From NCBI GenBank assembly GCA_030448185.1, contig JAUJNL010000005.1, positions 1-64,000 on the forward strand: 64,000 bases of DNA. Direction: 5' to 3'. Source of the stretch: Cytophagales bacterium (GTDB taxonomy: Bacteria > Bacteroidota > Bacteroidia > Cytophagales > 172606-1). Positions 53,793 through 63,433 of the stretch are shown in pieces; the first letter of the stretch is position 1; the number at the start of each line of letters is the position of its first letter. Position numbers and translations under genes: made by a program. The notes below the pieces were generated by a model. The model was not told the origin of the DNA and ran no database searches. It saw nothing but the letters and a program-made list of their open reading frames with translations.

Positions 53793-55862
53793 TTACTTGA
53801 CTGTTCCGCCGTTGGTAATGATTTTTTCCGGGCGAACAAATGCCAGACTGCCATCCGTATTTTCGGCCATCAGAATCATGCCCTGCGAAATAATGCCTTT
53901 AATGTCGCGGGGAGCCAGGTTGGCCAGCAAGCACACCTGTTGGCCAATGATCTGGTCAGGCTGGTAGTGTTCGGCAATGCCACTCACCACGGTTCGTTTA
54001 TCCATGCCCGTATCCAGGGTAAGTTTCAGGAGCTTTTTGGTTTTAGGAACGGCCTCGGCGGCCAGGATCGTGGCTACCCGAATGTCCATTTTGCCGAAAT
54101 CATCAAAGGTTACTTCGGGCTTTGCGGAAGTAACCGGGGTATTCTGGACATTAGTTGCGTGGGCAGCTGCTTCATTCGTCTTTTTAGTGTTCAGCAGTTT
54201 CTGCCCCTGCGCCTCAATCGTAGCATCCTCGATGGGGGTAAACAGGTGGAATGATTCATTCAGCCGATGGTCATCAGCCAATAAGTCAATCCGGCCGGCT
54301 TCCTTCCATTTACCCAGCGGAATATTGAGCATTCCAGCTAATCGCTCCGCGGAGAATGGCAGGAACGGCTCCATCACGATAGCCAGGTTGGCGGCCAGTT
54401 GCAAACTTAAGTTGAGAATAGTCTGTACCCGGGCCGGGTCTCCTGTAACTAGTTTCCACGGTTCGGTGTCGGCCAGGTATTTGTTTCCCACCCGGGCCAG
54501 ATCCATTACGTAGCTCAATGCTTCCCGGAAACGGTACGCTTCCAGCGAACCCGCAATCTGCGCCGGGAATTGCCGGATGTTTTCAATTACGCCGAGGTCA
54601 ATATCATACAGCTGATTCCGGGCCGGTACTTTTCCCGCAAAATGTTTATGGGTCAGCACGGCCGCCCGGTTGATAAAATTGCCTAGAATAGCCACCAATT
54701 CATTGTTATTCCGGGCCTGGAAATCCTTCCAGCTGAAATCACTGTCTTTGGTTTCCGGAGCATTGGCGCACAGGGCGTAGCGCAGAATATCCTGCTTGCC
54801 CGGAAAATCCTGCAAATATTCATGCAGCCATACGGCCCAGTTCCGCGAAGTGGAGATCTTATTCCCTTCCAGGTTCATAAATTCATTTGCGGGGACATTG
54901 TCAGCCAGCGTAAAGCCGCCATGCTCCATCATCATGGCCGGGAAGATAATGCAGTGGAATACAATATTGTCTTTGCCGATAAAGTGCACCAGCTTAGTCT
55001 GTCCGTCTTTCCAGTAAGGTTCCCAATCCTGGCCGCGGCTTTCGAGCAATTCCTTGGTAAAGGTGATGTAGCCAATGGGCGCATCAAACCACACGTACAA
55101 GACTTTTCCTTCAGTGTCTGCCAGCGGCACTTTCACACCCCAATCCAGGTCCCGGGTCATGGCCCTTGAATGCAGGCCCTGATTAAGCCACGACTGGCAC
55201 TGACCGAATACGTTGGGCTTCCATTCGGGATGGCTATCCACGTACCCTTTAATCGCCGGCTGGAGTTTATCGAGGGGCAGGTACCAGTTTTTGGTTTCCC
55301 GCTTTACCGGAGGTTCACCCGACAAGGTGGAATGCGGGTTAATGAGTTCTTCGGGACTCAGGGAAGTGCCGCATTTTTCGCACTGGTCGCCGTAGGCATT
55401 GGGGTTGGCGCAGTTCGGGCAAGTTCCCACACTGTACCGGTCGGCCAGGAATTGTTTGGCGGTTGAATCGTAATACTGTTCCGTTACCTTTTCTTCAAAA
55501 ACGCCTTTATCGTACAGGGTTGTAAAAAAGTCTTGCGAAACCTGGTGATGGGCTGGTTTGGTGGTACGGGAGTAAATGTCGAAGGAAATGCCGAAATCCC
55601 GGAAAGAATCCCGGATCTGGACGTAGTACTTGTCTACTACTTCCTGCGGGGTTACGCCTTCATTACGGGCTTTAATGGTAATGGGTACGCCGTGTTCGTC
55701 GGTACCGCTGATAAATACCACGTCCCGTTCCCGGGAACGCAGGTACCGGACATAAATATCGGCCGGTAAATAACAGCCCGCTAAATGCCCGATGTGAATA
55801 GGACCATTGGCATAAATCAGGGCGGCAGTGACGGTATATCGTTGAGGATTCTGAATAGGCAT
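53793..55862 (-). CDS. metG: methionyl-tRNA synthetase with C-terminal tRNA-binding domain
   Basis: The 689-aa enzyme has the HIGH motif ([14 protein letters not shown], about 18-31), zinc knuckle Cys ([20 protein letters not shown]), FWFDAP-type [10 protein letters not shown] and the KMSKS loop as [11 protein letters not shown]. The C-terminal about 110 residues ([30 protein letters not shown]-like [12 protein letters not shown]) form the EMAP-like tRNA-binding and dimer domain found in the long form. Confidence 0.95.
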   Translation of the reverse strand: MPIQNPQRYTVTAALIYANGPIHIGHLAGCYLPADIYVRYLRSRERDVVFISGTDEHGVPITIKARNEGVTPQEVVDKYYVQIRDSFRDFGISFDIYSRTTKPAHHQVSQDFFTTLYDKGVFEEKVTEQYYDSTAKQFLADRYSVGTCPNCANPNAYGDQCEKCGTSLSPEELINPHSTLSGEPPVKRETKNWYLPLDKLQPAIKGYVDSHPEWKPNVFGQCQSWLNQGLHSRAMTRDLDWGVKVPLADTEGKVLYVWFDAPIGYITFTKELLESRGQDWEPYWKDGQTKLVHFIGKDNIVFHCIIFPAMMMEHGGFTLADNVPANEFMNLEGNKISTSRNWAVWLHEYLQDFPGKQDILRYALCANAPETKDSDFSWKDFQARNNNELVAILGNFINRAAVLTHKHFAGKVPARNQLYDIDLGVIENIRQFPAQIAGSLEAYRFREALSYVMDLARVGNKYLADTEPWKLVTGDPARVQTILNLSLQLAANLAIVMEPFLPFSAERLAGMLNIPLGKWKEAGRIDLLADDHRLNESFHLFTPIEDATIEAQGQKLLNTKKTNEAAAHATNVQNTPVTSAKPEVTFDDFGKMDIRVATILAAEAVPKTKKLLKLTLDTGMDKRTVVSGIAEHYQPDQIIGQQVCLLANLAPRDIKGIISQGMILMAENTDGSLAFVRPEKIITNGGTVK

Positions 55863-56060
55863 GGGTTGATGTGTGGATTTGTTGATGTGCGGATGAACCG
55901 GCTTGCAAAGTACTAAGCTAACGCAAAGGGCGCAAAGTGAGGTTCGGGTTCGCTGTTGTTTTCAGGAACATACAGCTAATGAAACTGGGCAGGCAAAAAA
56001 ATAAGGCCGAATTACCGGCCCTGCTTGTAATGTGAAGAACTTTATCGGGTAGGGTAAAGC

Positions 56061-56345
56061 TCAGGCTCCTTGTCTGAATACCGCCTGTTCTAACCGTTCA
56101 ATCCGACCCAACAGCTCACTTTTCAGGAGCTGGCCCAATTCCCGGAAATCGGTTCTGAGTTCGCCGACGGATTCATTGAGCCGGTTCAGCGCCTTGGTTT
56201 GCTCCTTAATAATGTCCGTGTGTTCACGCAGAATTTTAGTCTGCTCTATAATAATATCTTCGTGCCGGTCCTGACGTTCTACCATCCGGTCAAGCCGTTG
56301 CAGGGATTCAGCCAGTAATTCGACGATTCTGTCTTCGTTTTTCAT
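56061..56345 (-). CDS. small coiled-coil protein (94 aa)
   Basis: The sequence is one long heptad array (LLAESLQRLDRMVERQ, IIIEQTKILREHTDIIKEQ, LNESVGELRTDFRELGQLL) with no other feature. Such proteins are usually scaffold or accessory factors; none is named here. It lies between metG and pit, each with its own spacing. Confidence 0.6.
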   Translation of the reverse strand: MKNEDRIVELLAESLQRLDRMVERQDRHEDIIIEQTKILREHTDIIKEQTKALNRLNESVGELRTDFRELGQLLKSELLGRIERLEQAVFRQGA

Positions 56346-56570
56346 ATACCTTCAATTTAAAACGTTTGCCCATACGCTAATACGCTAAAAGGAAACTTGC
56401 CTCTTTATTTTGCTCGTATTTGATTAACTCTTCAGTTGGCTAATAGGTTCCTTTTAAGCTAAAACGTAAAGCAGGCTACTTTAGCCATCTAATTGCCTAC
56501 GGGAAGAAGATTGTTCAGGCCCATATTCATTACGGCCGAAATCCTATTTCTGGCTCCCACAATATTTTCT

Positions 56571-57968
56571 TTACAAAATAGCCCTTAATAAGAAAAACAG
56601 CCCGGCGGAAAGGGTAATGCTGACGGGCAGGGTGAGTACCCAGGCCAATGCAATGCTCCGCACGGTTTTAGGCTGAATATTGCCCGTACCTCCTAGTGCA
56701 ACCATACTGCCGGCAATACCGGAGGAAAGCACGTGAGTAGTACTAACCGGCAAGCCAAAACCGGTAGCCAGCCCGATAGTGGAGGCTGCTACCAATTCGG
56801 CAGAGGCTCCCTGCGCATAGGTCAGGTGGTTTTTTCCGATTTTCTCGCCGACCGTCTTTACAATCCGTTTCCAGCCAATCATCGTACCCAGGCCAAGGGA
56901 AATGGAAACCAGTACGATTACCCAGCGGGGGGCGTAATCAGTGTAGTTTCGGAGGGCAGCAGAAGTTTCTTTAAGCATATCTACGTCCGCGGCGGCTATG
57001 CTATTGGGCGGATGGTTGGTTAAAGCTTTTAATTCATTAGTAATGAGCAAAATATCACGGCGTATGGTTAAACGATTGTTTTGGGGGATTGCCGCATTAC
57101 CAGCCGGCAGCAGGGCTTGGATGGTATCGATCTGGGAAGCGGCCAAACTGAGATTGCCCCGGTCAGCCGGCGGAATAGCCGTGGTATCTATCCGGCTGAT
57201 TACACTTTCCATCCGCGTTAAACTGGCCCGCAGGAGAGTTGCATCAATCCGGCTATCCAGCGCAAACGTGAACGGAACAATGCTGATCAGGATAAGCATA
57301 ATCAGACCCACCCCTTTCTGACCGTCGTTGGAACCGTGGAAAAAGCTCACTAAAGTACAGGTCAGAATCAGAATGCCACGAATCCAGGTCGGAGGCGCCT
57401 TTTTCTGGGGAGGCTCCTGAAACAAACGCTGGTCTTTTACGAATCTGCGGAGCAAAAACATCAGCACCAGGGTTAGCGTAAAACCAAATAAGGGCGAGAC
57501 CAGCAGTGAAAGTCCGATTTCAATTGCCTTATCCCAATTGACGCCTTCCCCGGATTGGTTTTCCGGCATCATACTGAAGGCCAAACCTACCCCTAAGATC
57601 GAACCAATCAGGGTGTGTGAGCTGGAGGAGGGCAATCCGTAGTACCAGGTGCCCAGGTTCCAGATAATGGCACTGAAAAGCAGGGACAGAATCATGGCTA
57701 CGCTGTGCCAGATATTCTGATCAATTAAAAGCTCCACCGGCAACAGGTAAACAATACCCATGGCTACCCCGATTCCGCCGGCAAAAACGCCGATGAAATT
57801 GCACAATCCCGACCACACTACGGCCGTCCAGGGTTGCAGCGAATTGGTATAAATCACAGTAGCCACGGCATTGGCAGTGTCATGAAAACCATTGACAAAT
57901 TCAAATGCGCAAGCAGATAACAGGCAGAAAATCAATACAATAAGTAATCCAGTCTCTAATTCGAACAT
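56571..57968 (-). CDS. Pit-type inorganic phosphate transporter
   Basis: The 465-aa membrane protein has the duplicated PiT signature GFHDTANAVATVIY (about 27) and PVSTTHVLSSGIAGSM (about 415), LPSSSSHTLIGSILG and FFHGSNDGQKGVG. About ten membrane segments are broken by a long soluble loop (about 220-340) rich in charged helices. It imports phosphate with protons or sodium. It is monocistronic. Confidence 0.92.
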   Translation of the reverse strand: MFELETGLLIVLIFCLLSACAFEFVNGFHDTANAVATVIYTNSLQPWTAVVWSGLCNFIGVFAGGIGVAMGIVYLLPVELLIDQNIWHSVAMILSLLFSAIIWNLGTWYYGLPSSSSHTLIGSILGVGLAFSMMPENQSGEGVNWDKAIEIGLSLLVSPLFGFTLTLVLMFLLRRFVKDQRLFQEPPQKKAPPTWIRGILILTCTLVSFFHGSNDGQKGVGLIMLILISIVPFTFALDSRIDATLLRASLTRMESVISRIDTTAIPPADRGNLSLAASQIDTIQALLPAGNAAIPQNNRLTIRRDILLITNELKALTNHPPNSIAAADVDMLKETSAALRNYTDYAPRWVIVLVSISLGLGTMIGWKRIVKTVGEKIGKNHLTYAQGASAELVAASTIGLATGFGLPVSTTHVLSSGIAGSMVALGGTGNIQPKTVRSIALAWVLTLPVSITLSAGLFFLLRAIL

Positions 57969-58274
57969 ATATGCTATTTTGCCGCAAGTTAGTCTAACTT
58001 TAGTGCCGGCATGTTAAGCCAGTGTTAAATCAAACAAGTTGGCGGCTGTAAGAGTTGTCTCAGTAACGCTTATACAACAATTTATATCAACGGAATAAAG
58101 TACTATTATAGGGACGTGTGAAATATATTTCAGCTCATGCCAAAGTGGATTTTACCGGTATTCTCGCAAAAATGCGGGTATGTACTTCAGCAACAAATTT
58201 ATAACCACGCCAGCAGAACGCCAGTATACCGGGCAGAACTTATTTATTGAACGGGCACCAAAGACAAAACCAGG
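57969..58274. other. gap between divergent pit and flavoprotein genes
   Basis: About 300 bp with no frame. Both genes must be read from promoters here. CAACAAATTTATAACC near 58190 is AT-rich, but no strict TAnnTTTG is present on either strand. Confidence 0.35.
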
Positions 58275-59399
58275 ATGAAACCAGATCTTGATGTGCTGAT
58301 TATCGGCGGGGGACTAGCGGGACTGGTCAATGCCATCCAACTGGGAAAGGCAGGCTTGCAGGTGCTGCTGGTAGAGAAAAAACAGTACCCATTTCACCGG
58401 GTTTGCGGGGAGTACATTTCCAATGAAGTGCTGCCTTTCCTGCACGGCATGCATATTCGTCCGGCTGACCTGGGAGCTGCCCGCATCAGCCGTTTACTGC
58501 TAAGTTCGCCGGATGGCCGCCGTACCCTGGAGATGCCGCTTGACTTGGGCGGTTTTGGCATCAGCCGTTATAGGTTTGATCATTATTTGTACGAACAGGC
58601 CCAGGCAGCCGGGGTAACTTGCCTTACCGGAAAGTCAGTGGACGAAGCTGTATTCCTGAACGATTATTTTGAGGTCAGACTCTCTGATGGGAAGGCGGTG
58701 AGCAGCCGGTTAGTCATTGGCGCCTTTGGTAAACGGTCCCGGTTGGATAAGCAGCTTGACCGGGCTTTTATCTACCAGCGGTCCCCGTACATTGGGGTTA
58801 AGTACCACGTCCGTACTGATTTCCCCAAAGACCTGATTGCGCTGCACAATTTCCGGGATGGGTACTGCGGCGTAGTTGCCATCGAAAACGACCAGTTCAA
58901 TCTGTGCTACCTCACCACCCGCGACAACCTGAAGCGGTACGGTACTCTGGAGGAGATGGAGGAAAATACGTTGTATAAAAATCCTTTTATGCAGACACTA
59001 CGGGGCAATATGCAGGTGCTGTATGAAAAACCCGAGGTAATCAACGAAGTTTCGTTTGCTCCGAAAAATACGGTCGAGGCGCATATGCTCATGTCAGGCG
59101 ACACGGCCGGGTTGATTACGCCGCTTTGCGGGAACGGGATGGCTATGGCTATTCATTCCGCAAAAATTCTGTCCGAACTCATTATCCAATATCATCAAGA
59201 GCAGCTTTCCCGCGAATGGCTGGAGACGACTTATACGCAGCAGTGGCGGCAGACTTTTGCCCGCCGGCTGTGGGCGGGCCGTAGAATTCAGCAACTATTC
59301 GGGGATGAAAGCCTGACCAGCCTGGTGGTTGCCGGTCTGAACGTGGCCCGTCCGATGGCCCGCTACCTCTTAAAACAGACCCACGGTAAGGTATTTTAA
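58275..59399 (+). CDS. FAD-dependent oxidoreductase, geranylgeranyl-reductase-like
   Basis: The 374-aa protein has an N-terminal FAD Rossmann motif (DVLIIGGGLAGLVNAIQLG), the family CGEYIS at about 48 and the C-terminal GDTAGLITPLCGNGMAMAIHSA (about 276). It resembles reductases acting on isoprenoid or polyketide lipids. Such genes often accompany type III PKS, UbiA and methyltransferase genes in Bacteroidota. Here that cluster is about 15 kb away, so joint action is a guess. Confidence 0.8.
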   Translation: MKPDLDVLIIGGGLAGLVNAIQLGKAGLQVLLVEKKQYPFHRVCGEYISNEVLPFLHGMHIRPADLGAARISRLLLSSPDGRRTLEMPLDLGGFGISRYRFDHYLYEQAQAAGVTCLTGKSVDEAVFLNDYFEVRLSDGKAVSSRLVIGAFGKRSRLDKQLDRAFIYQRSPYIGVKYHVRTDFPKDLIALHNFRDGYCGVVAIENDQFNLCYLTTRDNLKRYGTLEEMEENTLYKNPFMQTLRGNMQVLYEKPEVINEVSFAPKNTVEAHMLMSGDTAGLITPLCGNGMAMAIHSAKILSELIIQYHQEQLSREWLETTYTQQWRQTFARRLWAGRRIQQLFGDESLTSLVVAGLNVARPMARYLLKQTHGKVF

Positions 59400-59443
59400 T
59401 TCTTTTTATAAACTCATTGACCATTTTTTGGGTTACTCATTAT

Positions 59444-60094
59444 ATGGAGACGCAATCAACCGGAATCAGAGAAAATATCAAAAGAGCATACGTTGAATAT
59501 GTACTGGAGCAGGGAAAGCAGCCGCCTTCTCCGTTTGTGCTGGCCAAAGGGCTGGGTATCAGTGAAGCCCAATTTTATGCGGAGTACAATTCATTGGAGG
59601 CCGTAGAAGCCAACCTCTGGCTGGGATTTTTTGCGGAAGCCCAGGCCCGGACCGAAAGTCAGGAAGTGTACGAAGGCTACGCGGTCCGCGAAAAGCTCCT
59701 CTCGTTCTATTATATCTGGATCGAAACCCTGAAGGCTAACCGGAGTTTTGTTCTGTTTGCTGCTAAAGGATTGCGTCAAGGAGACCAGTCTGTCCCTGAT
59801 AGTCTGAAATTATTCAAGCAGGCTTTTAAGGCTTACGTAGAGGAGCTGATCCGGGAGGGGAGAAGTACCGGCGAAGTAGCCAGCCGGCCTCTGCTGATAG
59901 ACCGGTACGCCGAAGGATTCTGGATGCAGGCCCTGTTTCTTCTTAACTTCTGGGTAAAAGATCCCAGCAAGGGCTTTGAGCAAACGGATGCCGCCATCGA
60001 AAAGGCCGTCAATACCTCCTTTGACCTGGTCGGACCTTCCGCCATTGACTCGATTATTGATTTTGCCAAGTTTATTTACCAGAACCGGAATTAA
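59444..60094 (+). CDS. TetR-family transcriptional regulator
   Basis: From ATG 59444 (METQSTGIREN) the 216-aa protein has an N-terminal HTH (PSPFVLAKGLGISEAQFYAEYNSLEAVEANLW) and a helical ligand-binding domain. The upstream start at 59417 adds nine residues. It lies 55 bp before an AarF-type kinase gene on the same strand, a pairing that suggests shared regulation. Confidence 0.75.
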   Translation: METQSTGIRENIKRAYVEYVLEQGKQPPSPFVLAKGLGISEAQFYAEYNSLEAVEANLWLGFFAEAQARTESQEVYEGYAVREKLLSFYYIWIETLKANRSFVLFAAKGLRQGDQSVPDSLKLFKQAFKAYVEELIREGRSTGEVASRPLLIDRYAEGFWMQALFLLNFWVKDPSKGFEQTDAAIEKAVNTSFDLVGPSAIDSIIDFAKFIYQNRN

Positions 60095-60148
60095 GTAGAG
60101 ACGTTATGCATAACGGCTCTGCGCTAATCTCATTCACCCTCTTTTTTA

Positions 60149-61477
60149 ATGAAATCCCAAAATACTATACCGGCTACCAAGGTAGAACGGGCAACTAAGT
60201 TTGTAAAAACCGGCTTTAAAGTAGGCGGCAATTATATCAAGCATTACGCTAAAAAAGCTTTCGACTCTTCGGTTACGAAGGAAGACCTGCACGAGGAAAA
60301 TGCCGCTGACATTTATGATGCCTTAAGCGAACTCAAAGGCAGTGCCTTAAAAGTGGCCCAGATGATGAGTATGGACCGTAATCTGCTGCCAAAGGCCTAT
60401 TCCGAACGGTTTGCAATGGCCCAGTACAGTGCACCGCCGCTTTCGGGGCCCCTGGTTGTCAAGACCTTTACGCGGTATTTTGGCAAAACGCCCCAGCAAA
60501 TGTTCGATACTTTTGGCATGGAGGCGGTGAATGCCGCTTCCATCGGGCAGGTGCATCAGGCAACTAAGAACGGTGCCAAACTGGCCGTTAAGATCCAGTA
60601 TCCCGGCGTGGCCGAAAGCGTGAAAGCCGACCTGAAAATGGTAAAACCTTTCGCCATTCGTTTGATGAACCTGAATGAAAAGGATGTGGACAAATACATG
60701 GGCGAAGTAGAGACCAAACTACTGGAAGAAACGGATTATGTGCTGGAATTGAAACAATCCGTGGCCATATCAAAAGCTTGTGCCCACATTCCGAATCTGA
60801 AGTTTACGCATTATTATCCGGAGTATTCCTGTGAACGGGTGCTGACTATGGACTGGATGGAGGGGAAGCACCTGGACGAGTTTCTTAAAACCAACCCTTC
60901 GCAGGAAGTCCGGAACCGGATTGGACAGGCCTTATGGGATTTTTATGATTACCAGGTGCATACCCTGCGTACGGTGCACGCCGACCCGCACCCCGGCAAT
61001 TTTCTAATGCAGGCGGATGGTACCCTGGGTGTAATTGATTTTGGTTGCGTGAAAGAAATTCCGGAACACTACTACCGCAACTACTTCACCCTTATCAATC
61101 CGGATATTCTCGACGATGAACATTTTACGGAAAAGACGTTCTTTGAACTGGAATTTCTGCACGACCAGGACACTCCCGCCGAACGTCGATTTTACATGGA
61201 TTTGTTCCGGGAAATGATTGTACTGCTGGGGAAGCCCTTCCACGAAGAAATCTTCGACTTTGGCAATGAAGATTATTTCCAGACGGTATTTGACTACGCT
61301 GACCGGCTCTCCCGGATGAAAGAACTGCGGGAGTCGAAAGTGGCCCGTGGTTCTAAGGATGCCCTCTACATCAACCGCACCTATTACGGGTTGTATGCCA
61401 TGCTTAACCAATTGAAAGCCCAGGTTTGTACGTCGAGCCCCGCCTGGATATGGGAACTGTCGGCGCTGGTAAAATAA
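60149..61477 (+). CDS. ABC1/AarF (UbiB-like) atypical kinase
   Basis: The 442-aa protein carries the family KxGQ-like segment (LKGSALKVAQMMSMD), the Ala-rich loop (NAASIGQVHQA), the catalytic Lys in KLAVKIQYPGV, the HADPHPGNFL catalytic loop and DFGCVKEI. UbiB-type kinases help quinone or lipid biosynthesis. Its TetR neighbour upstream probably controls it. The last ten residues look irregular and may come from a frame change. Confidence 0.88.
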   Translation: MKSQNTIPATKVERATKFVKTGFKVGGNYIKHYAKKAFDSSVTKEDLHEENAADIYDALSELKGSALKVAQMMSMDRNLLPKAYSERFAMAQYSAPPLSGPLVVKTFTRYFGKTPQQMFDTFGMEAVNAASIGQVHQATKNGAKLAVKIQYPGVAESVKADLKMVKPFAIRLMNLNEKDVDKYMGEVETKLLEETDYVLELKQSVAISKACAHIPNLKFTHYYPEYSCERVLTMDWMEGKHLDEFLKTNPSQEVRNRIGQALWDFYDYQVHTLRTVHADPHPGNFLMQADGTLGVIDFGCVKEIPEHYYRNYFTLINPDILDDEHFTEKTFFELEFLHDQDTPAERRFYMDLFREMIVLLGKPFHEEIFDFGNEDYFQTVFDYADRLSRMKELRESKVARGSKDALYINRTYYGLYAMLNQLKAQVCTSSPAWIWELSALVK

Positions 61478-61508
61478 GCAGTGGCGTATACGGATTAGTG
61501 GCCACCCA

Positions 61509-62144
61509 TCAATTGGATGATTTCGGGTGGTTGCCCGTTTTGATCCGGGTGACGATCCAGAGCAGCGCGGCCATGCCAGTATTAAGGGCAAATGCCCATG
61601 CAGCACTGTCAAAGGAAGTGGAGTAAGCCCCGGTAATGGAGTAGATGAAGGCAGTGGGGAAGAGCCCAACCAGCGAGCTGAGCATAACCTTCTTAAAATC
61701 AAGCCCGATGGTACCGCTGATAATTGAAATGGACTCAGCCAGTACGGGAATGGGGCGGGAGGCAATCACGGCCAGATACCCATATTTTTCCAGAAATCCT
61801 TTAGCCCGGGATTCCTCGGTATCTGACGTATATTTAGCCGCCAGCCGCTTGCTTCTTACCCCAATCAGATACCCAATACCGGATGAAATGATCCCGCCCA
61901 TTACTGATAGCAAGCCGCCCATCCAGGCACCGAAAAGTACCCCATTGCTGATCATGACAAAACTGGATGGAATCGGCAGGACTACATCCGCACCGAGCAG
62001 AAATACACTGATTATGCCTGCGGTTACTTTGGATGGACTGTTCTGGAGCACACTTTCAAAAGTAATTCCGAATGATTCGAATATGATGAAGGTGAGGATG
62101 GTAAACAGGCAGATAAACAGGAAAATATAAATATAGCGGTTCAT
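61509..62144 (-). CDS. VTT/DedA-like (TVP38/TMEM64) membrane protein
   Basis: The 211-aa protein has about five or six hydrophobic segments and the VTT signature region VVLPIPSSFVMISNGVLFG, then GFLEKYGYLAVIASRPIPVLAE. The family takes part in lipid scrambling or flipping. Downstream stop is near the convergent AarF end. A MITE is inserted 22 bp upstream of its start. Confidence 0.8.
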   Translation of the reverse strand: MNRYIYIFLFICLFTILTFIIFESFGITFESVLQNSPSKVTAGIISVFLLGADVVLPIPSSFVMISNGVLFGAWMGGLLSVMGGIISSGIGYLIGVRSKRLAAKYTSDTEESRAKGFLEKYGYLAVIASRPIPVLAESISIISGTIGLDFKKVMLSSLVGLFPTAFIYSITGAYSTSFDSAAWAFALNTGMAALLWIVTRIKTGNHPKSSN

Positions 62145-62158
62145 GCAGTAGGTTCAGC

Positions 62159-62344
62159 GCAGCATGGGGTGTACGACAAATTGCAGATCAACCATTAAAC
62201 TTTGTTCGTGTTGTTCCGCATTTAGCTTCGCTGAGAATAGTTGCAATGCGGAACTGAGAAAAAGGGCATTTCAAATGCCCGGCTATACATCCGCATTGCA
62301 AATGCGGATGAACGCTCTGCATTTTGTCGTACACCCCGCAGCAT
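62159..62344. mobile_element. MITE of 172 bp with 22-bp inverted ends and 7-bp target duplication
   Basis: GGGGTGTACGACAAATTGCA at 62166-62185 (arm to 62187) is inverted at 62316-62337 with one mismatch in 22. GCAGCAT flanks it on both sides (62159-62165 and 62338-62344). Inside are three hairpins: GTTCCGCATT with its complement, GGGCATTTcAAATGCCC, and CATCCGCATT with its complement. It has no gene, so it needs a transposase from elsewhere. Confidence 0.8.
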
Positions 62345-62360
62345 TTCAAGCCGGTCAGAG

Positions 62361-62594
62361 TCATCCGGCGATTCTATAAGTATTGACAGAAAAACCAGCC
62401 GCTAAAGCAGCATATTCTAAACAAGCTTGAATATCTTCAATCTCCAGAAAGGGGTAGGCTTCGATAATAGTATGCATCGATTCTCCGGCAGCTAAATATT
62501 CCAGAATAGTCTGTACGGTTATTCGCATTCCCCGAATGGTAGGTTTTCCGTTACCCAAATCAGGAATTAATGTTATTCTATTCAGATGCTCCAT
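62361..62594 (-). CDS. DUF433-type antitoxin-like protein
   Basis: The 77-aa protein starts MEHLNRITLIPDLGNGKP and shows the DUF433 pattern (IRGMRITVQTILEYLAAGES, YPFLEIEDIQACLEYAA). DUF433 proteins are HTH antitoxins normally next to a PIN-like DUF5615 toxin. No such partner lies on either side; downstream on this strand is the MITE. Confidence 0.8.
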   Translation of the reverse strand: MEHLNRITLIPDLGNGKPTIRGMRITVQTILEYLAAGESMHTIIEAYPFLEIEDIQACLEYAALAAGFSVNTYRIAG

Positions 62595-62784
62595 CACACT
62601 TCAGATTTTGACAAAATTAAGCAGTAATCTCTTCTCATAATGACCGAAACAACAGTAGTCTGCAGCGTTTTATTGCAGTAAAACAAGTGCAACGGACTGG
62701 TATACTGCATATATACATACAACAAAACAAAAGCCCTGACAGGTTGCTGCCGGGGCTAAAGTATGGAAAGTTTTTAAAGGCCGG

Positions 62785-63229
62785 TTACTGGGCGCTGCCG
62801 TTAGGCTGCAGTACATTGGAAAGGATCGAAACCGTTTCCACGCCGGAGGTAGAGTTAGAGTAAACCGTGATCACTTTAGTCTGCTTGTACATCTTGCGGT
62901 GCTGCTGTCAAAAAGTGGCCTGATACTTCACCAGTTTTACCAGGAGCTACGGGTTCTTTGGTCCAGTTAGAGACGGTGCAGCCGCAGGTAGTCTGTACGT
63001 TGGAGATAATCAGCGGAGCATTGCCCGTGTTCTTGAATTTGAAGGTATAGCTTACTTTCTCTCCTTGTTTGATGTCGCCAAAGTCATGTGATTTCTCGGC
63101 GAATGCCAGTAAGGGACCGTCTGCTTTGACTGTAGCGCCGGCATTGGTTTTAGAAGCGTCTGTGGTCTGAGCTGATGCGGCAAATCCCAAAAACAGGAGA
63201 TATACCAGCGAGAATAATACTTTTTTCAT
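62785..63229 (-). CDS. DUF1573 secreted protein, frame break
   Basis: The signal peptide (LFLGFAASAQ) is followed by the ASPM-SPD-2-Hydin-like DUF1573 fold: HDFGDIKQGEKVSYTFKFKN, APLIISNVQTTCGCTV, PVAPGKTGEVSG. The printed frame stops at 62876, but KQTKVITVYSNSTSGVETVS continues in another frame to TAA at 62785-62787. A shift near 62905 explains it. Function of the family is unknown; it is exported to the periplasm. Confidence 0.8.
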
Positions 63230-63266
63230 AGTTTGATAAAAATAAGGCTTTTACGCTTTAACGTTA

Positions 63267-63274
63267 CAAAGATA
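63267..63274 (-). promoter_or_regulatory. -7 box of the DUF1573 gene
   Basis: TATCTTTG on the minus strand matches TAnnTTTG, 38 bases before the DUF1573 start. Confidence 0.55.
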
Positions 63275-63433
63275 AGTCCAATTGCATTTTGAAAACGGTA
63301 TAAAATAAGTCTGTTTCTTACCTCATATCGGGCCTTTTCGAAGCATTGGTGAAATGCTAAATTTTGAAGGGTAAATAAAAGAATACAATATAGTAATTTC
63401 AAGTGTTTGATAGAATTTATTGAGCATTTAGCA

